In this document: piece by piece, positions 18,649-26,331 of the stretch | Position numbering within the stretch: position 1 is the first letter of the stretch | How the letters are laid out: every line of letters begins with the position of its first letter | Assembly: GCF_011752975.1 (NCBI RefSeq) | Contig: NZ_VWWP01000011.1 | Span: 1 to 64,000, forward strand | Direction: 5' to 3' | DNA from: Chryseobacterium sp. Tr-659 | Lineage (GTDB): Bacteria; Bacteroidota; Bacteroidia; Flavobacteriales; Weeksellaceae | DNA: 64,000 nucleotides | Translations under genes and position numbers: made by a program | Notes under the pieces: generated by a model | The model's database searches: none | What the model saw: the letters and a program-made list of their open reading frames with translations, nothing else | What the model was told of the DNA's origin: nothing

Positions 18649-20160
18649 ATGATTTTTGACAAACTAATTAACTATCTAAAACTTGATAAACAGGAATTCA
18701 CATTCCAGTTCAATTCTCATCCAAATTACCCGTCCGCATTGGCTTTTAGTGATACCCTTAACTTTATGGGAGTAAAAAATGATGCTTATGAACTTGACAA
18801 AGAATATTGGGATGAACTTCCGGAAGAATTTATTGCAATTGTTGAAAATTCTTTCTCTTTGGTAAAAAAATCAGGAAACGGTTATGCGGTTTATTCAGAA
18901 AAGGCTAAAAATTTTGATAAAGAAGAGCTTTATAATAAATCTACAGACTTTGTACTGCTGTTTGAAAAAACGGAAAGTGCAGAAAGTAAACTGGCCTTTA
19001 ATTTCAAACCGGTACTCTATGGAATTTTTGCCGTTATTCTAGCTTATTCTTTTATAAGCCAGACTATATATGAAGCGGTCTTCAATCTTCTTTCGCTGGC
19101 AGGAGTATATATTTCCCTTGAAATTTTCAATCAGAAATTCGGGAATACCTCTACTGTAATCGGAAGTATATGTGGAGGCGGTGCCGCAGCTACCCAAACT
19201 ACCAATTCATGTGATAAGATCATCAAACAGGATAAAACCAGTATCTTAGGATTAAAATTTTCAGATTTTTCACTGATCTATTTTGCAGGACTTGCCGTAT
19301 TGGGACTTTTCTTACCGGCAACGGCTTATATCGTAAAAGGATTTACGTTTGTTTCCGTATTGGCAATTGGATATTCTTTATATATTCAGGCTTTTGTAGA
19401 GAAAACGTTTTGTAGAGTATGTCTTTTGATCATCTCCATTCTTGCAGGTCAATTGGTGATCAGTATTCTCTTCTTCCAGGATCTTTCTTTTACAGTGGGG
19501 GCACTTTTACTGACTGTTATTCTATGGGCCTTAATCTTTTCTTCTATTATTTATTTCAATACACTTCTTGAGCAAAAAGAAGACCTTCAGAAATCTAATG
19601 CAAAGAATCTTAGATTTAAAAGAAATTATGAGCTTTTCAAAAGCCAGATGCAGACCAACGAAAAAATAGAATTTCAGGATAATCAAACTTTTTCAGTGGG
19701 AAATAAAGAGGCAAAACTTCGTATTGCCATCGTTTCCAATCCTTATTGCGGTTTTTGTAAGGATGCCCACAAACTGGCAGAAAGTCTTCTGGAAAAATAT
19801 CCAAATGATATTTCTCTACAGATGAGATTCAACTATACGCCTGAAAGAACACACGATAAATACACACAGCTTATATCAGACCTTACTCATATTTATCATA
19901 ACAAACCTGAAAAGGAATTCTTACACGCTGTGGAAAAATGGTTTGAAACAAAAGACGAAAGTCAAATCAATGAGCTTTCCGGAGGAACTGTAACCTCAGA
20001 AAATCTGAATCCTCTGGTTGAAATGTCCAGAGAAAACAGCAATGCAGGATTAAGCTTTACTCCGATCTTTATTATTAACGGATACCAGTTCCCGGACAAG
20101 TATGATCGTGAAGATATTGTGTTCTTTATTGATGAGTTAATTGAAGATGATGAACTTTAG
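18649..20160 (+). CDS. C39-like / vitamin K epoxide reductase / thioredoxin fusion protein
   Basis: A membrane thiol oxidase fused to two other modules, probably forming disulfides in exported peptides. Residues about 1-95 resemble a C39-like domain (HPNYPSALAFSDTLNFMGV) that lacks the catalytic Cys and so may bind leader peptides rather than cut them. Residues about 118-305 form a VKOR membrane domain with the active pair C255-R-V-C258 and further cysteines C175 and C188. Residues about 320-503 form a DsbA-like thioredoxin domain with C367-G-F-C370 and the cis-Pro segment FTPIF. It is the first gene of the cassette. The disulfide role for the downstream peptide is inferred from context. Confidence 0.85.
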   Translation: MIFDKLINYLKLDKQEFTFQFNSHPNYPSALAFSDTLNFMGVKNDAYELDKEYWDELPEEFIAIVENSFSLVKKSGNGYAVYSEKAKNFDKEELYNKSTDFVLLFEKTESAESKLAFNFKPVLYGIFAVILAYSFISQTIYEAVFNLLSLAGVYISLEIFNQKFGNTSTVIGSICGGGAAATQTTNSCDKIIKQDKTSILGLKFSDFSLIYFAGLAVLGLFLPATAYIVKGFTFVSVLAIGYSLYIQAFVEKTFCRVCLLIISILAGQLVISILFFQDLSFTVGALLLTVILWALIFSSIIYFNTLLEQKEDLQKSNAKNLRFKRNYELFKSQMQTNEKIEFQDNQTFSVGNKEAKLRIAIVSNPYCGFCKDAHKLAESLLEKYPNDISLQMRFNYTPERTHDKYTQLISDLTHIYHNKPEKEFLHAVEKWFETKDESQINELSGGTVTSENLNPLVEMSRENSNAGLSFTPIFIINGYQFPDKYDREDIVFFIDELIEDDEL

Positions 20161-20395
20161 TAAATAAATCTCATCCATTCAAAAATTTCACTATCTTAGG
20201 AAAAACAAAAACGACCTCCGGAAAACAGAAAATTATAAAATTATTACCGGAAATAGTTGGGAAATATAAGTTGAGAAACCCCTCTGATACTAAACTTAAC
20301 TGAGTGTTCTCTTCCTAAAATAACCATAAGACGCATGCAACAAATGGAGCTGTTTTCAGTAGACCATTTTATTGAATTATAATTGAATTAAAGTA

Positions 20396-20424
20396 AAAAT
20401 GTCGTCATCCATTGACGGCATTTT
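20396..20424 (+). terminator. Terminator or attenuator hairpin before the ABC exporter
   Basis: A 12-bp stem (AAAATGTCGTCA/TGACGGCATTTT, one G-U pair) with loop TCCAT, followed directly by TATAATG. It lies 236 bp after the VKOR fusion gene and only 17 bp before the exporter start. It could end the first transcript or attenuate the second. Confidence 0.5.
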
Positions 20425-20440
20425 ATAATGAGTAGTAGTT

Positions 20441-22636
20441 TTGAAAAAAAAATTTCCTTTTTATAAGCAACCGGACACTAAAGACTGTGGCCCGACCTGC
20501 CTTAGGATCGTAAGTAAATATTACGGTAAAAGTATATCCTTGCAGCAAATTCGTAACCTTTCTGAAACTACCCGCGAAGGAAGCAGCCTTCTTGGATTGA
20601 GTGATGCCTCAGAAAACCTGGGATTCCGTTCAATGGGTGTACAAATTGACTTTAATACCCTCACAGAAGAAGTTCCTTTTCCTTGTATTGCACACTGGAA
20701 TAAAAATCATTTTGTAGTTGTTTATAAAATTGATAAAAATAACAAAGTATATATTTCAGATCCCAGCTACGGACTGATTACTTATACACGTGAAGAGTTC
20801 ATCAAATCATGGATTGGGGAAAATGCCAATGAAAATACAGAAGAAGGTATTGTCCTGATTCTGGAAACAACCCCGGCATTTTTCCAGACTGAATTTGATG
20901 CTGAGGAAAGTAAGGCCAGTTTTACCTTTTTATCCAAATATCTTCTTAAGTATAAATCACTTGTTATCCAACTTGCAGTAGGACTTTTGGGCGGAAGTTT
21001 ACTTTCCCTGATATTTCCCTTCCTTACCCAGAGTATCGTAGATGTCGGGATACAGAATCAGGACATTAATTTTATTTATATGGTTCTGCTTGCACAGATC
21101 ATGTTATTCCTTGGGAGAATGGGTATTGAAACAATCCGGAGCTGGATTCTTCTTCACCTTTCCGCAAGGATTAATATTTCGATCATTTCAGACTTCTTTA
21201 TCAAGCTAATGAGGCTGCCTATAAGCTTTTTTGATACAAGAATGACGGGAGATATCATGCAGAGAATTAATGACCATCACAGGATTGAACAACTTCTTAC
21301 CAGCTCTTCACTGAATACATTATTCTCTTTGGTCAATCTGATTATTTTCAGTATTGTCTTACTTTTTTATGATTACAGGCTTTTTCTTGTATATCTTGTA
21401 GGAGCTGTATTATATATCGGATGGATCAGCTTCTTTCTAAAAAAGAGAAAGGAATTGGATTATAAAAGATTTTCCCAGGTTTCCCAGGAACAGAGTAAAG
21501 TAATCGAACTGATCAACGGTATGCAGGAGATCAAAATGCATAACGCCGAAAAGCAGAAACGATGGGATTGGGAATTCCTTCAGGTAAAATTATTTAAAAT
21601 AAGAATAAAATCCCTTTCATTAGAACAATGGCAATCTGTGGGAGGAAATTTCATCAATCAGATGAAAGATATTCTGGTGAGTTTCCTTTCTGCTAAATTA
21701 GTTTTAAGCGGTAATCTTACTTTAGGGATGATGCTTTCTGTACAATATATCATCGGACAATTGAACAGTCCTCTCCTACAGCTGATTGACTTTATCAAAC
21801 AGACTCAGGATGCCAAAATCTCTTTGGAAAGATTGGGCGAAATCCACGATAAAGATGATGAAGAAGATAAGAATGAGCAGTACGCCATGGAAGTTCCGAA
21901 AAAAGATATTGTGATTAAAGACATGTCATTCAGATATATTGGTTCTGATGTTCCGGTTTTTGAAAACTTAAATCTTACTATTCCTTACCAGCAAACAACT
22001 GCTATCGTAGGGGCAAGCGGAAGTGGAAAAACAACCCTTCTGAAATTGCTGATGAAGTTTTATGACCCTGATCAGGGAGAAATTAAAATCGGAAATACCA
22101 ATATGAAGAATGTTTCTCCAAGATTCTGGAGGGATCATTGTGGAGTGGTAATGCAGGAAGGTTATGTATTTAACGATACTATCGCCAATAACATTGCTGT
22201 GGGTGAAGATCATATTGATAAGCAAAAATTAAGACGTGCCGTAGAAATTGCCAATATCAAAGAATTTATTGAAAGTCTTCCATTAAGCTATAATACAAAG
22301 ATCGGAAATGAAGGAGTTGGAGTAAGTGGCGGGCAGAAACAGAGGCTTTTCATTGCAAGAGCTGTTTACAAATCTCCGGAATATATTTTATTTGACGAAG
22401 CTACATCAGCACTGGATGCCAATAATGAAAAAGTAATTATGGAAAATCTTGAACAGTTCTTCAAAGGAAAAACAGCTGTTGTTATTGCCCACAGACTTTC
22501 CACTGTAAGACATGCTGATAAAATCATTGTTCTTGATAAGGGAAAAGTAGTGGAAGAAGGCAGCCACGCGGAACTTGTAGACCTGAGAGGAGAATATTAC
22601 AGACTGGTAAGAAACCAGCTTGAATTAGGCAGTTAA
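20441..22636 (+). CDS. Peptidase-containing ABC transporter (C39 protease, bacteriocin-type exporter)
   Basis: Cuts a double-glycine leader and exports the peptide with ATP. An N-terminal C39 peptidase has C16 (DCGPTCL), H90 and D107. A six-helix transmembrane domain spans about 165-450. The ATPase has Walker A GASGSGKT (524-531), signature VSGGQ (628-632), Walker B YILFDE (648-653) and the H-loop AHRLS. The start is TTG, next to nine A (20444-20452). An ATG at 20428 is one base out of frame; loss of one A would join it to this frame, so the true N-terminus may differ or vary. The Gly-Gly peptide gene follows by 73 bp and the HlyD adaptor comes after it. Confidence 0.93.
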   Translation: MKKKFPFYKQPDTKDCGPTCLRIVSKYYGKSISLQQIRNLSETTREGSSLLGLSDASENLGFRSMGVQIDFNTLTEEVPFPCIAHWNKNHFVVVYKIDKNNKVYISDPSYGLITYTREEFIKSWIGENANENTEEGIVLILETTPAFFQTEFDAEESKASFTFLSKYLLKYKSLVIQLAVGLLGGSLLSLIFPFLTQSIVDVGIQNQDINFIYMVLLAQIMLFLGRMGIETIRSWILLHLSARINISIISDFFIKLMRLPISFFDTRMTGDIMQRINDHHRIEQLLTSSSLNTLFSLVNLIIFSIVLLFYDYRLFLVYLVGAVLYIGWISFFLKKRKELDYKRFSQVSQEQSKVIELINGMQEIKMHNAEKQKRWDWEFLQVKLFKIRIKSLSLEQWQSVGGNFINQMKDILVSFLSAKLVLSGNLTLGMMLSVQYIIGQLNSPLLQLIDFIKQTQDAKISLERLGEIHDKDDEEDKNEQYAMEVPKKDIVIKDMSFRYIGSDVPVFENLNLTIPYQQTTAIVGASGSGKTTLLKLLMKFYDPDQGEIKIGNTNMKNVSPRFWRDHCGVVMQEGYVFNDTIANNIAVGEDHIDKQKLRRAVEIANIKEFIESLPLSYNTKIGNEGVGVSGGQKQRLFIARAVYKSPEYILFDEATSALDANNEKVIMENLEQFFKGKTAVVIAHRLSTVRHADKIIVLDKGKVVEEGSHAELVDLRGEYYRLVRNQLELGS

Positions 22637-22709
22637 CCATCATGAGAATCAACATAAAGCGGAATCCGAAAAGCTTATAGAGTAGGAAAGATAAAAACAA
22701 TAATTAATC

Positions 22710-22904
22710 ATGAAAAATCTAAAAAAACTTTCGAGAAAAGATTTGGCTTTTGTAAGTGGAGGAGAAGTCCTTCCTGGTAAAAATTGCTGTGGATCTTGGT
22801 GTCTTGGCAGCTGGGTTTCATGCCGTATGCATCATTTTGAATGCCCTCCTGGTGCAGATACTTCACCACCAGAGTGGTATGACGGGACCTGCCCATTTAT
22901 TTAA
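22710..22904 (+). CDS. Double-glycine leader peptide with six-cysteine core (bacteriocin-like)
   Basis: A 64-residue precursor. The leader (MKNLKKLSRKDLAFVSGG) has the hydrophobic spacing and the Gly17-Gly18 end cut by C39 peptidases, as in Chryseobacterium bacteriocin-like peptides. The 46-residue core has six cysteines (C26, C27, C31, C38, C45, C61), enough for three disulfides, plus four Trp and five Pro. It sits between the C39 exporter and the HlyD adaptor, downstream of a thiol oxidase, so it is the obvious substrate of all three. No immunity protein is recognised, so toxin, signal and other roles remain open. An overlapping frame at 22756-22953 is a shadow. Confidence 0.85.
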   Translation: MKNLKKLSRKDLAFVSGGEVLPGKNCCGSWCLGSWVSCRMHHFECPPGADTSPPEWYDGTCPFI

Positions 22905-22949
22905 AATTATATTCCCTCTGAAACATGGGGGAAATTTTACCTCAGAACA

Positions 22950-24248
22950 ATGAAAGAAGACGTTTTAGACAATATTGAACTTCGCTCAGAAAGCGTACAG
23001 GATATTCTTACCCAGCCTCCCCATTGGATGATACGCTGGGGAAACACCATTATATTTATCATACTATTGCTCATTCTGGTTATGAGCTATATTATAAAAT
23101 ATCCGGAATTTGTTCCGGCCCCTATTATTGTAACCTCACAAAACCCTCCGGAGAAGATAGAGGCAAGAACAAATTCTAAGATTGAAAAAATATTCATCAA
23201 AGATCATCAGGAAGTTAAAAAGAACGATGTACTGATGGTAATGCAGTCTGCCGCCAGTTATAAGGATATTTTAGAACTCAAAAAATTAGTAGATTCCATT
23301 ACTCCGGATAGACTATATAGTTTTCCTCTTTCTAAGACTTCAAGGTTTAAGCTTGGAGAACTGCAGGGGGAATATAACAGTTTCGCGAAAGCCTTTCAGG
23401 ATGAAGAATTGTTTACAAGACTCCAGCCTTATGCTCCTGAAAATCTTGCTGCCAACCAGAGCATTTCTGAATACAGAGTAAGAATTGCGACCATGAAACA
23501 ACAGAAAAGCCTTGAAAGTGTAAAGTATGACCTTACAAGAAAGAATTTCAACAGATCTCAAGATTTGTTTAACCAGGGAGTTATTTCCGCTATGGAGCTT
23601 GAAAATGAAAAGATTAAATATTTACAGGCTCAACAAAATCTGGAAAACCTTAATATTTCCATTTCGCAGATGGAGGAAGGGATATCCAATCTTAATAAAA
23701 CCAAAAGCGGAACTGCCATTAACACAGAAAAAGACAGAATTACCTATTCTTCACAAACGTTACAGCTTCTTGAGCAGCTGAGAAAATCTTTAAAACAATG
23801 GGAACAGAACTATCTTGTTATATCATCTACTGATGGTGTTGCCAGTTTCCAGCAGTTTTTTGGTGAAAATCAGTTTGTAAAAGCGGGAGAACCTATCCTG
23901 TCTATCCTTCCCAAAAATAAAGAGAAATTAGTGGGTCGTATGTCCGTTCCTACAGTTAATTCAGGAAAAATCGTTCCGGGTGAAAAGGTACTCATCAAAT
24001 TGGACAACTACCGTTTTCAGGAATATGGTATTATCGAGGGAAAAGTACAAAACATTTCTCTAATTCCGGATGAAAAAGGGAATTATTACGTGGATGTGAT
24101 TTTACCGAAAGGATTAAAAACAAGCTATAACCAAAATCTTACTTTTGATAAAGAGCTCAGAGGTAGTGCTGAGATCGTAACTCAGGATCTCAGACTTATT
24201 GAAAGATTCTTCTATCAGATCAGAAAGCTGCTTGGATATCAGGCCTGA
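22950..24248 (+). CDS. HlyD family secretion adaptor protein
   Basis: Periplasmic adaptor that links a peptide ABC exporter to an outer-membrane channel. It has a short cytoplasmic N-terminus, one membrane helix (about 31-49), a biotinyl-lipoyl half-motif (IEARTNSKIEKIFIKDHQEV), a long coiled-coil hairpin (about 160-270), then the second lipoyl half and a beta-barrel domain (VGRMSVPTVNSGKIVPGEKV). Length 432 is normal. The gene is 45 bp after the peptide gene and ends the cassette before a strong terminator. No TolC-type gene is in the cassette, so a shared channel is presumed. Confidence 0.92.
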   Translation: MKEDVLDNIELRSESVQDILTQPPHWMIRWGNTIIFIILLLILVMSYIIKYPEFVPAPIIVTSQNPPEKIEARTNSKIEKIFIKDHQEVKKNDVLMVMQSAASYKDILELKKLVDSITPDRLYSFPLSKTSRFKLGELQGEYNSFAKAFQDEELFTRLQPYAPENLAANQSISEYRVRIATMKQQKSLESVKYDLTRKNFNRSQDLFNQGVISAMELENEKIKYLQAQQNLENLNISISQMEEGISNLNKTKSGTAINTEKDRITYSSQTLQLLEQLRKSLKQWEQNYLVISSTDGVASFQQFFGENQFVKAGEPILSILPKNKEKLVGRMSVPTVNSGKIVPGEKVLIKLDNYRFQEYGIIEGKVQNISLIPDEKGNYYVDVILPKGLKTSYNQNLTFDKELRGSAEIVTQDLRLIERFFYQIRKLLGYQA

Positions 24249-24261
24249 TAAAAGGCCATAC

Positions 24262-24304
24262 AAAACAAGAGCCGTTTTACAAATCGTGAAACGGCTCTTG
24301 TTTT
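24262..24304 (+). terminator. Terminator of the export cassette
   Basis: A perfect 16-bp stem (AAAACAAGAGCCGTTT/AAACGGCTCTTGTTTT) with an 11-nt loop, ending in TTTT, 14 nt after the HlyD stop codon. Confidence 0.9.
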
Positions 24305-24604
24305 ATTATATTATAAAAATTCAATACTGTGATTTCCCTTCGGAAAAAAAGGACTATCCTATCAGTCCTTATCTCAATAGGCATACAAAATTGCCGCAAA
24401 ATTCTAAAAAAACAATAAAAGACGGATATGTGAGGAATACAATCTTAATCTAATGTAGAAAAACAAATATCTCAATAAACGGATTTTATTATGATAGAAA
24501 TCTAAAACCGATCTCCATTATTCTGATCCGAAAGACAGGAAATTGTAAAAGTGAAAATCTTTTGAAGAAATTGGAAAGTAAAATTATGGCCTTTCTACAA
24601 TTAA
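24305..24604. other. Intergenic region between export cassette and tRNA
   Basis: No gene is seen. A stem AAGGACT (24349-24355)/AGTCCTT (24364-24370) is flanked by a seven-A run at 24344-24350, so it looks like a terminator for a minus-strand transcript. The leftward tRNA already has its own terminator at 24605-24637, so this one may back it up or end an unrecognised small RNA. No exact -7 box was found for such an RNA. Confidence 0.35.
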
Positions 24605-24637
24605 AAACCGCAATCATTAAATCAATGATTGCGGTTT
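24605..24637 (-). terminator. Terminator after tRNA-Met
   Basis: A perfect 14-bp stem (AAACCGCAATCATT/AATGATTGCGGTTT) with loop AAATC and a T run on the minus strand, 5 nt past the tRNA 3' end. Confidence 0.85.
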
Positions 24638-24641
24638 ATCG

Positions 24642-24715
24642 TAGCGAAGACGGGAATTGAACCCGTGACCTCAGGGTTATGAATCCTGCGCTCTAACCAA
24701 CTGAGCTACCTCGCC
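24642..24715 (-). tRNA. tRNA-Met (anticodon CAT)
   Basis: A 74-nt cloverleaf on the minus strand. The acceptor stem GGCGAGG pairs with CTTCGCT (G-U at position 1), the D arm reads GCTC...GAGC, the anticodon loop TTCATAA holds CAT, and the T arm is ACGGG-TTCAATT-CCCGT. CCA is not encoded. The G1-U72 pair and lack of initiator features suggest an elongator; tRNA-Ile2 with a modified CAT anticodon cannot be excluded. Confidence 0.93.
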
Positions 24716-24759
24716 GTTTTGGTGGTGCAAATATAGAAAATATTTCTTTACTACCAAAA

Positions 24760-26052
24760 TTATTTTAACTTAAAATATTCCAAAACATCCCCAACATGAT
24801 CTGGTTTGCTGATTATCTTATTGTTAGCATCTAAAATAAAATACGTCGGAGTTGCATGAATATTATACGTATCTGTGTAACTACTGTTCCATCCTCTCAA
24901 TTCTGAATCATTCACCCATGGAAATGCAGCAATCTTTTTAGTGTAAGAATTCTTATCTACATCTAAAGACAGACCAACAATCTGAATATTTTTTGCTTTT
25001 AAATCATTATATTTTTCCAATAGCTTCGGAAGTTCACTCTCACAATGTGAACATGTGGAAGACCAGAAAACAACTATTTTTTTATCTGCCTTTACATCAT
25101 ATAATGACTTCGCAGTAGTATTAGTCGCTGACTGGAACTTATAATTAGGGAAAGCAGCCCCCATTTCGATGTTGGCATTCGATTTTAATGTAGAAGCAAG
25201 CCTGTCGTTAATGGTACACTTTAAATTCTTTGCAAGAGAAAGGTATTTGCTTTTAAACTCATCCATCTGATACACATCAAAAATATCGATAAGCTCTGAT
25301 AAAACGGTTTGTCCTCTTGGTGTTTCAACCTTTAAGCGGTCTAATAACTTATCAACAGACCCTGCAACATTTGTATTTCCTGCTGAATTCAGATAGGCTA
25401 CCAATACAGGTCTTAATAAAGATGAGCTTTCCAGCATATCTCCGGATTTGTCCAGAAAGTTAATTATTTCCTCCTGATTTACTTTTTTGGACGAATCGGG
25501 TGAATTAGACAAGAACTTGCTGTAATTCGTATTATAATAGACTATAAAAGGATGCTGCGCTGCATCAATAGAACTGGAAGTCCCGGAAAGCCTCCCAATT
25601 TCTGCCTTCAGAGCTTTTCCGAATTCCGTATTATCTTTGTAATATTCTTTGATCTGTGCTAAAGCCGGCAGGATAAGCTCTTTTTTCTGAGATCCTTCCT
25701 GTTGTTTACTCATCAGGTCATTTGCTTCATCTAAATAGGCAACATCTTTAATTTTATTATTCTGAATATCTAATTTGAAGTTGACATTTTTATTTTCAGA
25801 AATAAAGCTTACCGTATTATTAGAGTTTGGGAAATAGACTTTCATCATTCCCATATAATTGTTTGGGTATTTAAACGTCCAGGTATTATTCTTACTTTGT
25901 TCTTTAGTAACAATAATATCTTTTGAGCCGTTTAATGTATATAGAATAGCGTCCTGATCTTTAAAGTCTGCTGGTGTCTGAACTGTAACAGTGAACTGAG
26001 CCTGTGCAGCAAATGCAGCTAAAACCGCAGATAGCGTATAAATCTTTTTCAT
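24760..26052 (-). CDS. TlpA-like thioredoxin-domain protein
   Basis: A periplasmic thiol-disulfide protein of the TlpA/ResA type. A signal peptide covers about residues 1-18 (ending AAQAQ). A long N-terminal region without a recognised domain is followed by a thioredoxin domain (about 300-430) with the redox pair C334-S-H-C337 and the cis-Pro segment ATPTYFILD. It could reduce or isomerise disulfides in surface proteins. Its start lies 15 nt after a terminator-like hairpin, downstream of a small membrane protein and a T9SS protein on the same strand, so expression may depend on readthrough. Confidence 0.85.
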   Translation of the reverse strand: MKKIYTLSAVLAAFAAQAQFTVTVQTPADFKDQDAILYTLNGSKDIIVTKEQSKNNTWTFKYPNNYMGMMKVYFPNSNNTVSFISENKNVNFKLDIQNNKIKDVAYLDEANDLMSKQQEGSQKKELILPALAQIKEYYKDNTEFGKALKAEIGRLSGTSSSIDAAQHPFIVYYNTNYSKFLSNSPDSSKKVNQEEIINFLDKSGDMLESSSLLRPVLVAYLNSAGNTNVAGSVDKLLDRLKVETPRGQTVLSELIDIFDVYQMDEFKSKYLSLAKNLKCTINDRLASTLKSNANIEMGAAFPNYKFQSATNTTAKSLYDVKADKKIVVFWSSTCSHCESELPKLLEKYNDLKAKNIQIVGLSLDVDKNSYTKKIAAFPWVNDSELRGWNSSYTDTYNIHATPTYFILDANNKIISKPDHVGDVLEYFKLK

Positions 26053-26067
26053 AGAGTAAAAATAAAA

Positions 26068-26093
26068 AAACTCCCTGATTAATCAGAGAGTTT
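26068..26093 (-). terminator. Terminator or attenuator before the TlpA-like gene
   Basis: A 13-bp stem (AAACTCCCTGATT/AATCAGAGAGTTT, one mismatch) with a T run on the minus strand, between the 70-residue protein and the TlpA-like gene. No other promoter for the latter was seen. Confidence 0.65.
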
Positions 26094-26113
26094 AATATTA
26101 TTTTAATAAAATT

Positions 26114-26326
26114 TTATGCTTTTACGTTTTTATACTTTTTAGTAAAGTAAACAATAAAACCGATCGCTACGATTGCCAGTACATATACATAAAGATCAAT
26201 CGGAGAAGCTTGAGCTCCTGTACCGTTTCCTCCGTTTCCACCACCACCCGGAATAGGGGGGGCTGCGTTTGCTAAAAATACAGCAAAAAAGAAAAGAGCT
26301 GATGTTAATTTATTAATAGTTTTCAT
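26114..26326 (-). CDS. Small Gly-rich single-pass membrane protein
   Basis: Seventy residues: a signal peptide (about 1-22, ending ANA), a Pro/Gly-rich linker (PPIPGGGGNGGNG), one membrane helix (PIDLYVYVLAIVAIGFIVYF) and a basic tail (TKKYKNVKA). Small proteins of this layout are common in flavobacteria, sometimes mislabelled signal peptidase; their function is unknown. The layout recalls sorting-signal tails, but no sortase or exosortase gene is nearby. It starts 5 bp after the T9SS protein stop and is cotranscribed with it. Confidence 0.7.
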   Translation of the reverse strand: MKTINKLTSALFFFAVFLANAAPPIPGGGGNGGNGTGAQASPIDLYVYVLAIVAIGFIVYFTKKYKNVKA

Positions 26327-26331
26327 ATTGA

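Noticed and set aside
22756..22953. 65-codon plus-strand frame overlapping the Gly-Gly peptide
   Set aside because: Shadow of the precursor gene in another frame; the 22710 frame has the leader, Gly-Gly site and fitting context.
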